Shown here: piece by piece, positions 1 through 8,485 of the stretch | Position numbering within the stretch: position 1 is the first letter of the stretch | Layout of the letters: each line of letters starts with the position of its first letter | Assembly: GCF_003270085.1 (NCBI RefSeq) | Contig: NZ_QFDQ01000072.1 | Location: 1-60,365 of the forward strand | From: Streptomyces triticisoli | Lineage (GTDB): Bacteria; Actinomycetota; Actinomycetes; Streptomycetales; Streptomycetaceae | Length of the DNA: 60,365 nt | Direction of reading: 5' to 3' | Translations under genes and position numbers: made by a program | Notes under the pieces: generated by a model | The model's database searches: none | What the model was told of the DNA's origin: nothing | The model's input: only the letters and a program-made list of their open reading frames with translations

Positions 1-537
1 GGCACGGCGGCCGGAGCGGCCGGAGGCGCGGCGGCGGGTACGGCGGCCGGAGCGGCCGCACGCTCGCGCGCCGGAGAGCGGGCCCGTGCGGGCGACCGGT
101 CCCGCACCGAGGACGACGCCATGACGCGCTCCGAGGAGCGCATGCACGTCGGCGTCGAGCGCCGCGAGGCGGGCCGGGCGCGGCTGCGCAAGTACGTCGT
201 CACCGAGGATGTCGAGCAGACCGTGCCGGTGCGCCACGAGGAGGTGCGCGTCGAGCGGGAGCCGATCACGGACGCCAACCGTGACGCCGCCCTGTCCGGC
301 CCCGAGATCTCCGAGGCCGAGCACGAGGTGACCCTGCACGAGGAGCGCCCGGTGGTGGAGACCGAGACCGTTCCCGTCGAACGCGTCCGGCTGACCACCG
401 AGGAGCGGACCGAACAGGAGACGGTGCGGGGCAAGGTCCGCAAGGAGCGGATCGAGGGTGAGGCCGAGGGGGTCGACGAGATCGAAGACAGGGGCCGGGG
501 CGAGGGTCGGGGCGAGGGCCGGGGCCGTCGCCGGTAG
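1..537 (+). CDS. DUF2382 (YsnF/AvaK-type) stress protein, 5' truncated
   Basis: The frame is open from the first base, so the gene begins outside the window; the ATG at 121 is probably internal. The visible N-terminal part is an Ala/Gly-rich linker (about 40 residues). After it comes a highly charged Glu/Arg-rich domain of about 120 residues with the DUF2382 pattern: RKYVVTEDVEQTVPVRHEEV, then a repeated strand pairing of the type VTLHEERPVVETETVPVERV. In actinobacteria this domain usually follows an N-terminal PRC-barrel, which would be the missing part; that is inference. The protein ends in a Gly/Arg-rich tail. Family members are soluble, linked to general or osmotic stress, with no known catalytic activity. 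The domain call is firm; the cellular function is unknown. Confidence 0.8.
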   Translation, partial: GTAAGAAGGAAAGTAAGAAARSRAGERARAGDRSRTEDDAMTRSEERMHVGVERREAGRARLRKYVVTEDVEQTVPVRHEEVRVEREPITDANRDAALSGPEISEAEHEVTLHEERPVVETETVPVERVRLTTEERTEQETVRGKVRKERIEGEAEGVDEIEDRGRGEGRGEGRGRRR

Positions 538-602
538 GTCCGCGAACCACGCTGCGCGAGGGTGTCGGCGGAGGCCGTCGGCACCCCGCGCGGGCAGTTT
601 TT

Positions 603-618
603 GCTACCGTCCGGTAAC
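603..618. promoter_or_regulatory. TetR-type palindrome
   Basis: GCTACCGTCCGGTAAC is an inverted repeat with 7-bp arms (6 of 7 matching) and a 2-bp centre. Its shape suits a TetR-family dimer. No TetR gene is nearby, so the regulator is unknown. It could belong to ndh or to an unannotated transcript. Confidence 0.35.
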
Positions 619-700
619 ATCTCTGAGCAGGAAAAACGAACGCATGAGCGGCTCCGCGGCCGGGTTCTGCGGGTCGTCGGCCGACGTTCTGCCAGAAGGT

Positions 701-718
701 TCGTGAAGTTCTTCACAA
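701..718. promoter_or_regulatory. Rex-type redox operator
   Basis: TCGTGAAGTTCTTCACAA matches the Streptomyces Rex consensus (TTGTGAA, N4, TTCACAA) in 13 of 14 half-site bases. Rex represses respiratory genes until NADH rises. It lies about 310 bp upstream of the ndh start, far for direct repression unless a distal promoter exists. Confidence 0.55.
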
Positions 719-951
719 GGAAACCGGCCCGGTCTGAGGGCAAAACGGCCTCCGTAGGCCCATTCGGGGGCTCAGCGGGCGCGAAACGGTGCTCGGGGAG
801 GCGCCGGGCAGGGGTTCCGCAAGGGCCGTTCGGCCCCTCCTCGCGGGCCCTCCGGCAGGGCAGAGGAGCAGCTCACACGGTTTTGACAACGGGCCGAACC
901 GGACGGCGCCCGCCGTCCGGTGACGGGGCCTGCGCAAAGCGGGGCGCGAAC

Positions 952-992
952 TATAACACAGGCCCCGCCCAAGCTTGTGAAGGGGCGCACGA
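952..992 (+). promoter_or_regulatory. Possible ndh promoter with a second Rex-like site
   Basis: TATAAC at 952-957 resembles a -10 hexamer, but no good -35 is seen. TTGTGAAGGGGCGCACGA at 975-992 has a perfect left Rex half-site and 4 of 7 matches in the right half. It would cover the transcription start. Both assignments are inference from consensus. Confidence 0.35.
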
Positions 993-1026
993 GCCCCCCA
1001 CCTGGAGTGGGGGGATACTCGATGCC

Positions 1027-2409
1027 ATGAGCACCACGGAGCGTCCCAGGATCCTCGTAGTAGGCGGTGGGTACGTAGGCCTGTACGCAGCTCGGCGCAT
1101 CCTGAAGAAGATGCGCTACGGAGAGGCGACCGTCACGGTCGTCGACCCCCGGTCGTACATGACCTACCAGCCCTTCCTCCCCGAAGCCGCCGCCGGCAAC
1201 ATCTCCCCCCGGCACGTCGTCGTCCCGCTGCGGCGCGTACTGCCCAAGGCGGAGGTCCTCACCGGCCGGGTCACCGACATCGACCAGGACCGCAAGGTCG
1301 CCACGGTCGCCCCGCTGGTCGGCGAGTCCTACGAACTTCCCTTCGACTACCTGGTCATCGCGATGGGCGCGGTCTCCCGGACCTTCCCGATCCCCGGACT
1401 CGCCGAGCAGGGCATCGGCATGAAGGGCATCGAGGAGGCCATCGGCCTGCGCAACCACGTCCTGGAGCAGCTCGACAAGGCCGACTCCACCACGGACGAG
1501 GAGATCCGCCGCAAGGCGCTCACCTTCGTCTTCGTCGGCGGTGGCTTCGCCGGCGCCGAGACCATCGGCGAGGTTGAGGACATGGCCCGGGACGCGGCCA
1601 AGTACTACCGGAACGTGTCCCGCGAGGACATGCGCTTCATCCTCGTCGACGCCGCCGACAAGATCCTCCCCGAGGTCGGCCCGAAGCTCGGCCAGTACGG
1701 CAAGGAGCACCTGGAGAGCCGCGGTGTGGAGGTCTACCTCTCCACCTCCATGGACTCCTGCGTCGACGGCCACGTGGTGCTGAAGAACGGGCTCGAGGTC
1801 GACTCCAACACGATCGTGTGGACCGCCGGCGTCAAGCCGAACCCGGCGCTGGCCCGCTTCGGCCTGCCGCTCGGCCCGCGCGGCCACGTCGACACCCAGC
1901 CCACCCTCCAGGTCACCGGCACCGACTACATCTGGGCCGCCGGCGACAACGCCCAGGTGCCCGACCTCGTCGGCCGCAAGGCGGGCAACGAGAACGCCTG
2001 GTGCCCGCCGAACGCCCAGCACGCGCTGCGCCAGGCCAAGGTCCTCGGCGACAACGTGGTCTCCGGCATGCGGGGCTTCCCGCAGAAGGAGTACGAGCAC
2101 GCCAACAAGGGCGCGGTCGCGGGCCTCGGCCTCCACAAGGGCGTGGCGTTGATCGCCATGGGCAAGATGAAGATCAAGCTCAAGGGCCGTCTCGCCTGGT
2201 ACATGCACCGCACCTACCACGGCATGGCGATGCCGACCTGGAACCGCAAGATCCGCATCTTCGCCGACTGGACCCTCGCCATGTTCCTCAAGCGCGAGGT
2301 CGTCTCCCTCGGCGCGATGGAGAACCCCCGCGAGGAGTTCTACGAGGCCGCCAAGCCGGCCCCGGTCGCCGCCGCGGCGAAGACCGAGGAGAAGGCCAAG
2401 GCCTCCTGA
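1027..2409 (+). CDS. ndh: Type II NADH dehydrogenase (NDH-2)
   Basis: 460 aa flavoprotein that passes electrons from NADH to menaquinone at the inner face of the membrane without pumping protons. It has two Rossmann folds: an FAD-binding GGGYVG near residues 13-18 and an NADH-binding GGGFAG near 171-176. The FAD-contacting AAGDNAQVPD motif follows, then a C-terminal amphipathic segment suited to membrane docking, then a Lys/Ala-rich tail. The frame is open from 562, but ATG 1027 is chosen because the family's N-terminus (RILVVGGGYVG) starts right after it. The length is usual for NDH-2. The gene stands alone with its own terminator downstream, and Rex-like operators upstream suggest control by the NADH/NAD ratio. 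I am confident of the family; the quinone substrate is known from related species, not from this sequence. Confidence 0.9.
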   Translation: MSTTERPRILVVGGGYVGLYAARRILKKMRYGEATVTVVDPRSYMTYQPFLPEAAAGNISPRHVVVPLRRVLPKAEVLTGRVTDIDQDRKVATVAPLVGESYELPFDYLVIAMGAVSRTFPIPGLAEQGIGMKGIEEAIGLRNHVLEQLDKADSTTDEEIRRKALTFVFVGGGFAGAETIGEVEDMARDAAKYYRNVSREDMRFILVDAADKILPEVGPKLGQYGKEHLESRGVEVYLSTSMDSCVDGHVVLKNGLEVDSNTIVWTAGVKPNPALARFGLPLGPRGHVDTQPTLQVTGTDYIWAAGDNAQVPDLVGRKAGNENAWCPPNAQHALRQAKVLGDNVVSGMRGFPQKEYEHANKGAVAGLGLHKGVALIAMGKMKIKLKGRLAWYMHRTYHGMAMPTWNRKIRIFADWTLAMFLKREVVSLGAMENPREEFYEAAKPAPVAAAAKTEEKAKAS

Positions 2410-2450
2410 CCCCGGGTCAGCCTCCTGACCTCCGGTCACCGAACCGCCCT

Positions 2451-2490
2451 GAAGGGGCCGCCCGCCATCCGTGGTGCGGGCGGCCCCTTC
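2451..2490 (+). terminator. Terminator after ndh
   Basis: Perfect 15-bp inverted repeat, GAAGGGGCCGCCCGC with a 10-nt loop, lying between the convergent ndh and GNAT genes. There is no U-tract, as is common in Streptomyces; it probably works in both directions. Confidence 0.8.
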
Positions 2491-2523
2491 GGCGCGTGCG
2501 GGGCCGTACGCCCCGGAGCTGCG

Positions 2524-2964
2524 CTACGCGAGGTAGCGGCGGAAGCCCTCGGCCAGGGGCCGGAAGCCGCACGCCTCGTAGAAGGCGTGGACGTACGCGT
2601 CGTCCGCGGCCAGCAGCTGGACCTTGTAGCAGCCGGCCGACTCACCCAGCCGTACGGCCGCCTCCATCAGCCGCCGCCCGACGCCCCGCCGCCGGAAGGA
2701 GCCGGCCACCACGACGTTCTCCACGAACAGGATGGCCCGGCCACCGCGGGTGAGGTTCGGCATGACGATGCAGTCCGCGGTTCCGGCCGCCGCGCCCCCG
2801 GCGTCGGCGACCAGGACGGTCCGGCCGTGCTGCCCGGACATGGCGGCCCAGACGGCCTCCGCCGAGGCACGGGGCAACGGCACGTCATCGGGGTTAAGTT
2901 CGCTGTAGAGGGCCAGCAGCGCCGACAGGTCGGCCCCGGTGGCCGGCCGTACGATGATCTTCAT
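2524..2964 (-). CDS. GNAT family N-acetyltransferase
   Basis: 146 aa, the size of a single GNAT domain. It should transfer an acetyl group from acetyl-CoA to an amine, but the substrate cannot be read from sequence. Visible marks are strand 4 (RAILFVENVVVAG) and the acetyl-CoA pyrophosphate loop RRRGVGRRLM. The C-terminus carries the AHAFYEACGFR-type signature (here VHAFYEACGFRPL). ATG at 2964 begins with the typical MKIIVRPAT strand 1. It is transcribed alone, convergent with ndh, and divergent from the methyltransferase at 3151 across 186 bp. Family is certain; role unknown. Confidence 0.85.
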   Translation of the reverse strand: MKIIVRPATGADLSALLALYSELNPDDVPLPRASAEAVWAAMSGQHGRTVLVADAGGAAAGTADCIVMPNLTRGGRAILFVENVVVAGSFRRRGVGRRLMEAAVRLGESAGCYKVQLLAADDAYVHAFYEACGFRPLAEGFRRYLA

Positions 2965-3150
2965 TCGCCGAGCCTACCGAGGTGCCGCCCAGGGCCTCGG
3001 GCCGCAGGGCGGAGCCCTCCAGGGGGCGGACGCGCCGCCGCGGCACGTGGTTTGCCCAGTTGTAACCCCATTGCGGGACTGCATTGCGGGCGTCCCGGTG
3101 TTTACGTGGTGGATGACATTCCGGCGTTCGTCGTCACGGAGGTGTTCACC

Positions 3151-4461
3151 ATGCCCGACGCCGCGCAGCGGCTCACGAGATTTCTCGAACAGTTGGTGGG
3201 GGTCCCGCTCCCGGTGCGGATCCGCGCCTGGGACGGCTCGCAGGCCGGGCCGCCCGGGGCACCGATGCTCGTCGTGCACAACCGCCGCGCCCTGCGACGG
3301 CTGCTGTTCAAACCCGGTGAACTGGGCCTGGCCCGCGCCTGGGTGGCCGGGGACCTGACCGTCGAGGGGGACCTCTACACCGCCCTGGACCTGATCGCCG
3401 GCCTCATCTGGGAGCGCGGGGAGGACGCCCCCGGGCTCACCCGGGCACTGCGCGATCCCGAGGCGCGGGCCGCCGTGCGCGGACTGGTGCGGCTGGCCGG
3501 GCCCCCGCTGCCGCCCGCCCCGCCCCGCGAGGAGGTCCGCCGGCGCCGCGGCCCCGTGCACACCAGGCACAGCGACAGGCGCGCCATCAGCCACCACTAC
3601 GACGTCGGCAACGACTTCTACGAACTCGTCCTCGGCCCGTCCATGGTGTACTCCTGCGCCTACTGGCCGGCCCCCGAACCCGGCGCCACCCTCGAACAGG
3701 CCCAGCGCGACAAGCTCGAGCTCATCGCCCGCAAGCTGGACCTGGAACCCGGCCGGCGCCTCCTCGACGTCGGCTGCGGCTGGGGCTCCATGGTCATCCA
3801 CGCGGCCCGTGAGCACGGCGTGAGCGCCGTCGGCGTCACCCTGTCCCAGGAACAGGCCGCGTACGCCCGTAAACGCGTCGCCGACGAAGGGCTCACCGAC
3901 CGGGTGGAGATCCGCGTCCAGGACTACCGGGACGTGGACGACGGACCGTACGACGCCGTCTCCTCCATCGGCATGGCCGAACACGTCGGCGCCGCCCGCT
4001 ACCTGGAGTACGCGAAGGTCCTGCACACCCTGCTCAGGCCCGGCGGGCGGCTCCTCAACCACCAGATCGGCCGCCGCCCGCAGCGCGACGAGACGGCGTA
4101 CCAGGTGGACGATTTCATCGACGCCTACGTCTTCCCCGACGGTGAACTCGCCCCCATCGGCACCACCGTCACCCAGCTGGAGCGCGCCGGGTTCGAGGTG
4201 CGCGACGTGGAGTCGATCCGTGAGCACTACGCGCTCACCCTGCGCCGCTGGGTCACCAACCTGGAGACGCACTGGGACCGCGCGGTACGGCTCGCCGGCC
4301 CCGGCCGCACCCGCGTCTGGCAGCTGTACATGGCGGCCTCGGCCGTCGCCTTCGAGCGCAACCGCATCGGCGTCAACCAGGTCCTGGCCGTGCGGACCCC
4401 CGAGTCCGGCGACTCGGGGATGCCGCTGCGGGCCCGTACGTGGGGCGCACCGGCTGTGTGA
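3151..4461 (+). CDS. Cyclopropane-fatty-acyl-phospholipid synthase-like methyltransferase
   Basis: 436 aa. The family moves a methylene group from S-adenosylmethionine onto a double bond of a membrane phospholipid acyl chain. The N-terminal 120 residues resemble the lipid-binding region of Cfa enzymes. HHYDVGNDFY (about 148-157), a Cfa signature, is followed by VYSCAYW with a family cysteine. The SAM-binding motif LLDVGCGWGS sits near 204-213. The C-terminal half carries the conserved EHVG and the LRRWVTNLE segment. The start at 3151 is chosen because GGAGG lies 8 bp before it. The long frame extending to 2587 is antisense to the GNAT gene and is rejected. A strong terminator follows. The product could also make methyl-branched rather than cyclopropane acyl chains; sequence alone does not decide. 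Confidence 0.85.
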   Translation: MPDAAQRLTRFLEQLVGVPLPVRIRAWDGSQAGPPGAPMLVVHNRRALRRLLFKPGELGLARAWVAGDLTVEGDLYTALDLIAGLIWERGEDAPGLTRALRDPEARAAVRGLVRLAGPPLPPAPPREEVRRRRGPVHTRHSDRRAISHHYDVGNDFYELVLGPSMVYSCAYWPAPEPGATLEQAQRDKLELIARKLDLEPGRRLLDVGCGWGSMVIHAAREHGVSAVGVTLSQEQAAYARKRVADEGLTDRVEIRVQDYRDVDDGPYDAVSSIGMAEHVGAARYLEYAKVLHTLLRPGGRLLNHQIGRRPQRDETAYQVDDFIDAYVFPDGELAPIGTTVTQLERAGFEVRDVESIREHYALTLRRWVTNLETHWDRAVRLAGPGRTRVWQLYMAASAVAFERNRIGVNQVLAVRTPESGDSGMPLRARTWGAPAV

Positions 4462-4470
4462 CGGACACGT

Positions 4471-4511
4471 CGGAGGGTCCCCCGTTCCGCTGAGGAACGG
4501 GGGACCCTCCG
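4471..4511. terminator. Bidirectional terminator
   Basis: Perfect 18-bp stem (CGGAGGGTCCCCCGTTCC) with loop GCTGA, between the convergent methyltransferase and ABC permease genes. Confidence 0.9.
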
Positions 4512-4523
4512 ACGCCGGTGCCG

Positions 4524-7052
4524 CTACTCCGACTTGATGGCCTGCAGCATGTTCAGGCGGGCCGCGCGCCGGGCCGGCCACAGGGCCGCCAGCACGCCGA
4601 CCGTCGCCGCCAGCAGCAGGAAGACGGCCAGCCTCCCCCAGGGCAGGACCAGTTCGTACGTCGCCATTCTGGTGCCGAGCAGTTCACCGGCCGCCCAGCC
4701 GAAGAACACACCGAGCCCGATGCCGAGGACCCCGCCGAACAGGGAGATCACCAGGGACTCCAGGCGGACCATCCGCTTGACGCCCCTGCGGTCCAGGCCG
4801 ATCGCGCGGAGCATGCCGATCTCCTGGGAGCGCTCGAACACCGACATCGCCAGGGTGTTGATGACACCGAGGACCGCCACGATCACCGCCATGGCGAGCA
4901 GGCCGTAGAGCAGGTTCAGCAGCAGCGTGAACATCTGCGCGATGTTGTTGGAGATGTCCTTCTTGTCCATGATCTGGATGGCCGGGTTGGAGCCGAGGGC
5001 CTTGACCAGCTTCTCCTTGGCCGCGTCGGACGCGCCGTCGGCGGTCCTGACCATGACCTGCATGTCGGTGGGGTCCGACTGGTGCGGGGAGAGGGTGGCG
5101 TTGTCCAGCATGATCCCGCGGATCATCTCGTTGCCCTCGTAGACCCCGGCGACCGTCAGCTTCTGCTTCCGGCCGTCCTCGTAGGCGACGGTGAAACTCG
5201 AACCGGCCTTCCACCGGTGCGACTTGGCGGTCTCGTCGTCCACGACGACCTTCGTCCCGCCGACCGTGAAGGAGCCGTCCTCGACCTTCAAGTCCGTCAG
5301 CTCGCCGATCGCGGAGCCGTTGACACCGGTCAGGTACTCGGTCCGGCCCTCGATGCGGGAGGGCGCGTTGCGCAGCGGGCTGGTGGCGGTCACACCCTCG
5401 GCGGCGCGCAGCTTCCTGTCGACCTCCGGGGAGAGGAAGTTGCCGTTCGCCATCGACACCACGTAGTCGGCGCGGAGCGCGGACGAGGCCATCTTGTCGA
5501 TCGCGTGCTGCAGGCTGCCCGCCATCACCGTCATACCGGTGATCAGGGTCAGGCCGATCATCAGTGCGGCCGCGGTGGCCGCCGTACGGCGCGGGTTGCG
5601 CACCGCGTTCTGCCGGGCCAGCTTGCCGGCCACACCGAACGTGCGCAGGACCGGGGCCACGGCGGCGATCAGCGGGCGGGACAGCAGCGGCGTCAGGACG
5701 AACACACCGATGATCAGCAGCACCGCGCCGAGACCCATGGCGGCCTGGGCGGTGTCCGCGTCCATCGTCCTGGCCGCCAGGACCACCACGACACCGGCCG
5801 CCGAGAACAGGGCGCCGACGGTGTTGCGCAGCACCAGCGACCTGGTGGTGGCCTTGGCGTGCACGCTGCTCATCGCCGCCACCGGCGGGATCCTGGCGGC
5901 CCGCCGGCCGGGCAGCCACGCGGCCACCATGGTCACCTTGATACCGACCACCAGGGCGGTGACGACCGTGCCGGGCGTGACGAGCAGCGGCCCGTCCGGA
6001 ACGGTGGCGCCCAGCGACCCCATCAGGGACTTCAGCCCCGCGCCGATGCCGACACCGGCGACCAGACCGGTCACGGCGGCCACCGCGCCCACCACGAACG
6101 CCTCGATCAGCACCGACCGGGTGACCTGCCGGCGCGAGGCGCCCACCGCGCGCAGCAGCGCCAGCTCCCTGGTGCGCTGGGCGACCAGCATGGAGAAGGT
6201 GTTGGCGATGATGAACGTACCGACGAACAGCGAGATCCCGGCGAAGACCAGCAGGCCCCGCTTCAGTCCGCTCATCGAGTCCGCGATCATCCGCGCCTGG
6301 TCGTCGGCGAGCTGCTCGCCGGTGGTCGTCTCGGTCTTCCCCTTCGGCAGCGCCCGGTCCAGCTGCGCCTTCAGCGCCGCCTGGCTGGTGCCCGCCTTCG
6401 CCTTCACGTCGATCTCGTCGTACGTGCCCGGCTTGCCGAACAGCTTCTGCGCGGTCGCCGTGTCGAACAGGGCGAGGCTGCCACCGGCGGCGACGTTGCC
6501 GTCGTCGGTGGTGAAGACGCCGGTGACGGTGGGCGTCAGGACGGGCCCGTTCACGGAGATGCGTATGGTGTCGCCGACCTCGTAGCCGGCGCGGCGGGCG
6601 GTCTCGGAGTCGATGAGGACCTGGCCCTCGCCGCGCGGGGCGGCGCCGGACTGCAGCGGGTACCGGGGGTCCTCGCTGCCCCAGTAGTTGCCGCCCTGGG
6701 ACTGGAAGCCGCCGCCGATCAGCCTGCCGTCCTTGTCGGCGATCGCGGTGAAGCCCCGCACGACACCGACGGCGGAGGCGGCTCCCGGTACGCGGGCGCT
6801 GTCGTCCAGCAGCGCCTGGGTCAGCTCGGCCCGCTTGCCGATCCGGTCGCCCCTGCCCTCCTGGTACGCGGCCTCCACGGCCACGTCGACATGGCCGAAG
6901 CCCTTGGCGGAGCTGTTCTGGAACGCGTTCGAGATGGTGTTGGTGAAGACCAGGGTTCCCGACACGAAGGCGACGCCGAGCATCACGGCGAGCACGGTCA
7001 TGAGGAGCCGGGCCTTGTGCGCGAGTACGTTGCGCAAGGCGGTGCGGAACAT
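4524..7052 (-). CDS. ABC transporter permease, MacB/FtsX type
   Basis: 842 aa membrane subunit. It follows the duplicated FtsX layout: an N-terminal membrane segment, then a large extracytoplasmic MacB periplasmic-core-like domain (roughly residues 40-250). Next come three membrane helices including the family's RTRELALLRAVGASRRQV box, then a second membrane anchor and extracytoplasmic domain, and three final helices with ERSQEIGMLRAIGLDRRGVK. Such permeases act as mechanotransmitters for the paired ATPase and often export peptides or lipoproteins or give antimicrobial resistance; the substrate here is unknown. It lies 47 bp downstream of the ATPase gene on the same strand, so the two form an operon. 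The length is normal for actinobacterial double-FtsX permeases. Confidence 0.9.
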   Translation of the reverse strand: MFRTALRNVLAHKARLLMTVLAVMLGVAFVSGTLVFTNTISNAFQNSSAKGFGHVDVAVEAAYQEGRGDRIGKRAELTQALLDDSARVPGAASAVGVVRGFTAIADKDGRLIGGGFQSQGGNYWGSEDPRYPLQSGAAPRGEGQVLIDSETARRAGYEVGDTIRISVNGPVLTPTVTGVFTTDDGNVAAGGSLALFDTATAQKLFGKPGTYDEIDVKAKAGTSQAALKAQLDRALPKGKTETTTGEQLADDQARMIADSMSGLKRGLLVFAGISLFVGTFIIANTFSMLVAQRTRELALLRAVGASRRQVTRSVLIEAFVVGAVAAVTGLVAGVGIGAGLKSLMGSLGATVPDGPLLVTPGTVVTALVVGIKVTMVAAWLPGRRAARIPPVAAMSSVHAKATTRSLVLRNTVGALFSAAGVVVVLAARTMDADTAQAAMGLGAVLLIIGVFVLTPLLSRPLIAAVAPVLRTFGVAGKLARQNAVRNPRRTAATAAALMIGLTLITGMTVMAGSLQHAIDKMASSALRADYVVSMANGNFLSPEVDRKLRAAEGVTATSPLRNAPSRIEGRTEYLTGVNGSAIGELTDLKVEDGSFTVGGTKVVVDDETAKSHRWKAGSSFTVAYEDGRKQKLTVAGVYEGNEMIRGIMLDNATLSPHQSDPTDMQVMVRTADGASDAAKEKLVKALGSNPAIQIMDKKDISNNIAQMFTLLLNLLYGLLAMAVIVAVLGVINTLAMSVFERSQEIGMLRAIGLDRRGVKRMVRLESLVISLFGGVLGIGLGVFFGWAAGELLGTRMATYELVLPWGRLAVFLLLAATVGVLAALWPARRAARLNMLQAIKSE

Positions 7053-7099
7053 GGGTGTGTCTCAGTCCAGGGTGTATGAGGTGGTGTTGGGGAGGGGGA

Positions 7100-7924
7100 T
7101 CAGCTGGTGCGGCGCTTGCCGTCGAACTCGGGGGTCCGGGGCCGCGCGGCGGAGCCGCTGGTGTTGCCGCCCCCGGGAAGACGCCGCATGCGGTCCAGAA
7201 CGGCATCCGCCGTCGGCCCGTACACCTCATCCACGATCCGTCCGTCCGCGAGGAAGACGACACGGTCCGCGTACGCCGCCGCCACCGGGTCGTGGGTCAC
7301 CATCACCACGGTCCGGCCGAGTTCGCGCACGGAGTTGCGCAGGAAGCCGAGCACCTCGGCGCCGGAGCGCGAGTCGAGGTTTCCGGTGGGTTCGTCGCCG
7401 AAGATGATCTCCGGCCTGGAAGCCAGCGCCCGGGCGACGGCGACACGCTGCTGCTGACCGCCGGACAGCTGGGAGGGCCGGTGGCCCAGCCGGTCGGCGA
7501 GCCCGACCATGCCGATCACGGAGTCCAGCCACTCCTTGTCCGGCCTGCGGCCGGCGATGTCCATCGGAAGGGTGATGTTCTCCAGGGCCGTGAGCGTGGG
7601 CAGCAGGTTGAACGCCTGGAAGATGAAGCCGATCTTGTCCCGGCGCAACGTGGTGAGCTGCCTGTCCTTCAGCGAGCCGAGTTCGGTGTCACCGATGCGC
7701 ACCGAACCGGAGGAGAAGGTGTCCAGGCCCGCCACGCAGTGCATCAGCGTGGACTTGCCGGATCCGGACGGCCCCATGATCGCCGTGAACTCGGCCTGCG
7801 GGAAGTCGACCGAGACCCGGTCGAGCGCGACCACCTGGGTCTCGCCCTGTCCGTAGATCTTCGACAGGTCCCTGGCACGCGCGGCCACGGCGGTGGTCCG
7901 GCCGGTGATGGAAGAGGTGGTCAC
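7100..7924 (-). CDS. ABC transporter ATP-binding protein (MacB/LolD type)
   Basis: 274 aa ATPase partner of the FtsX-type permease immediately downstream. It shows Walker A (GPSGSGKST), Q-loop (FIFQAFNLLP), the ABC signature (LSGGQQQRVAVARAL), Walker B with catalytic Glu (IIFGDEPTGNLD) and the switch His (VTHD). The QAFNLLP and GNLDSRSG wording is typical of the MacB/LolD subfamily. The frame begins at ATG 7972, but GTG 7924 is preferred because AGGAG sits 8 bp before it and the 16 extra residues look non-conserved. A roughly 40-residue C-terminal tail follows the ABC fold. Promoter elements are not clear in the 400 bp upstream. Confidence 0.9.
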   Translation of the reverse strand: MTTSSITGRTTAVAARARDLSKIYGQGETQVVALDRVSVDFPQAEFTAIMGPSGSGKSTLMHCVAGLDTFSSGSVRIGDTELGSLKDRQLTTLRRDKIGFIFQAFNLLPTLTALENITLPMDIAGRRPDKEWLDSVIGMVGLADRLGHRPSQLSGGQQQRVAVARALASRPEIIFGDEPTGNLDSRSGAEVLGFLRNSVRELGRTVVMVTHDPVAAAYADRVVFLADGRIVDEVYGPTADAVLDRMRRLPGGGNTSGSAARPRTPEFDGKRRTS

Positions 7925-8327
7925 GGGTGGTGCTCCTGACGGGACGACGACGTTCTCGGGGACGTGAACCATCGTCGCGGCGGATCCGGCCCGTGGAGTC
8001 AGTCGCAGTTCCGGTTCCGGGGACCGACCCGGGTCGGACCGCGGCCGGGCGCGTCATACCTCGGGATGACGAGCACCCCTGAGACGCGTCCCCTGAACAG
8101 GGTGTTCAAAACAGGTGGAGCGCCCTGGTTCCGAACGGTGAAATCCCGTCATTCCGCGTACGCGGCCGACCACTTCCCGCAAGGCTGTTGGCAAGTGCCG
8201 ATGGGCACCTGGTGGGGCTGATGCTCCCTCAGTTACCCATGAAATAAGACAACATGAGTCGACCCACCCGCTGCCTGGGGAAGGCATCCCGATAGGCTCG
8301 GAGCCCCCAGCGCGGACCCCATGGCCT
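7925..8327. other. Gene-free spacer between ABC operon and bldA
   Basis: It should hold the ABC operon promoter (minus strand) and the bldA promoter (plus strand). A TAGGCT hexamer at 8293-8298 could be a -10 for bldA, about 30 bp before the mature tRNA end, but no clear -35 is visible. GTGCCGATGGGCAC near 8195-8210 is a short inverted repeat. No protein gene is supported. Confidence 0.4.
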
Positions 8328-8414
8328 GCCCGGATGGTGGAAAGCAGACACGGCGAGCTTAAACCTCGCTGCCCCCTCGCGGGCGTGCCGGTTCAAGTCC
8401 GGCTCCGGGCACCA
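8328..8414 (+). tRNA. bldA: tRNA-Leu(UAA), the developmental tRNA bldA
   Basis: 87-nt class II tRNA. The acceptor stem GCCCGGA pairs perfectly with TCCGGGC, followed by discriminator A and an encoded CCA. The anticodon stem GCGAG/CTCGC holds the loop CTTAAAC, giving anticodon TAA, which reads UUA. A long variable arm fits leucine, and the T-arm contains GGTTCAAGTCC. In Streptomyces UUA is the rarest codon, and bldA is the only tRNA reading it; its late accumulation limits aerial growth and antibiotic pathways. It stands alone, convergent with the antiporter operon 71 bp away. Confidence 0.97.
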
Positions 8415-8485
8415 CCCATCACCCACGGTCAGGCCCTGTGAACCGTCAGTACGGCCTCCGCGGCCCGGGTCCTTCCTGTCGCGCG

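Larger units (their letters stand above)
538..1026. other. Gene-free leader region upstream of ndh
   Basis: No convincing gene lies here. The ndh frame stays open upstream to 562, but the N-terminal extension has no family resemblance. The stretch holds a TetR-type palindrome (603-618), a Rex-type palindrome (701-718), a TATAAC -10-like hexamer (952-957) and a second, weaker Rex-like site (975-992). It looks like a long regulatory leader for the NADH dehydrogenase gene. Confidence 0.5.

Noticed and set aside
562..1026. N-terminal extension of the ndh frame
   Set aside because: The extra residues have no family resemblance and ATG 1027 starts the conserved Rossmann fold.
772..2439. 555-residue minus-strand frame opposite ndh
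   Set aside because: Composition is that of a shadow; the plus strand has full NDH-2 motifs.
4518..7079. 853-residue plus-strand frame opposite the ABC permease
   Set aside because: Low-complexity His/Gly/Arg/Gln composition typical of the antisense of a high-GC gene; the opposite strand has a clear FtsX-type permease.
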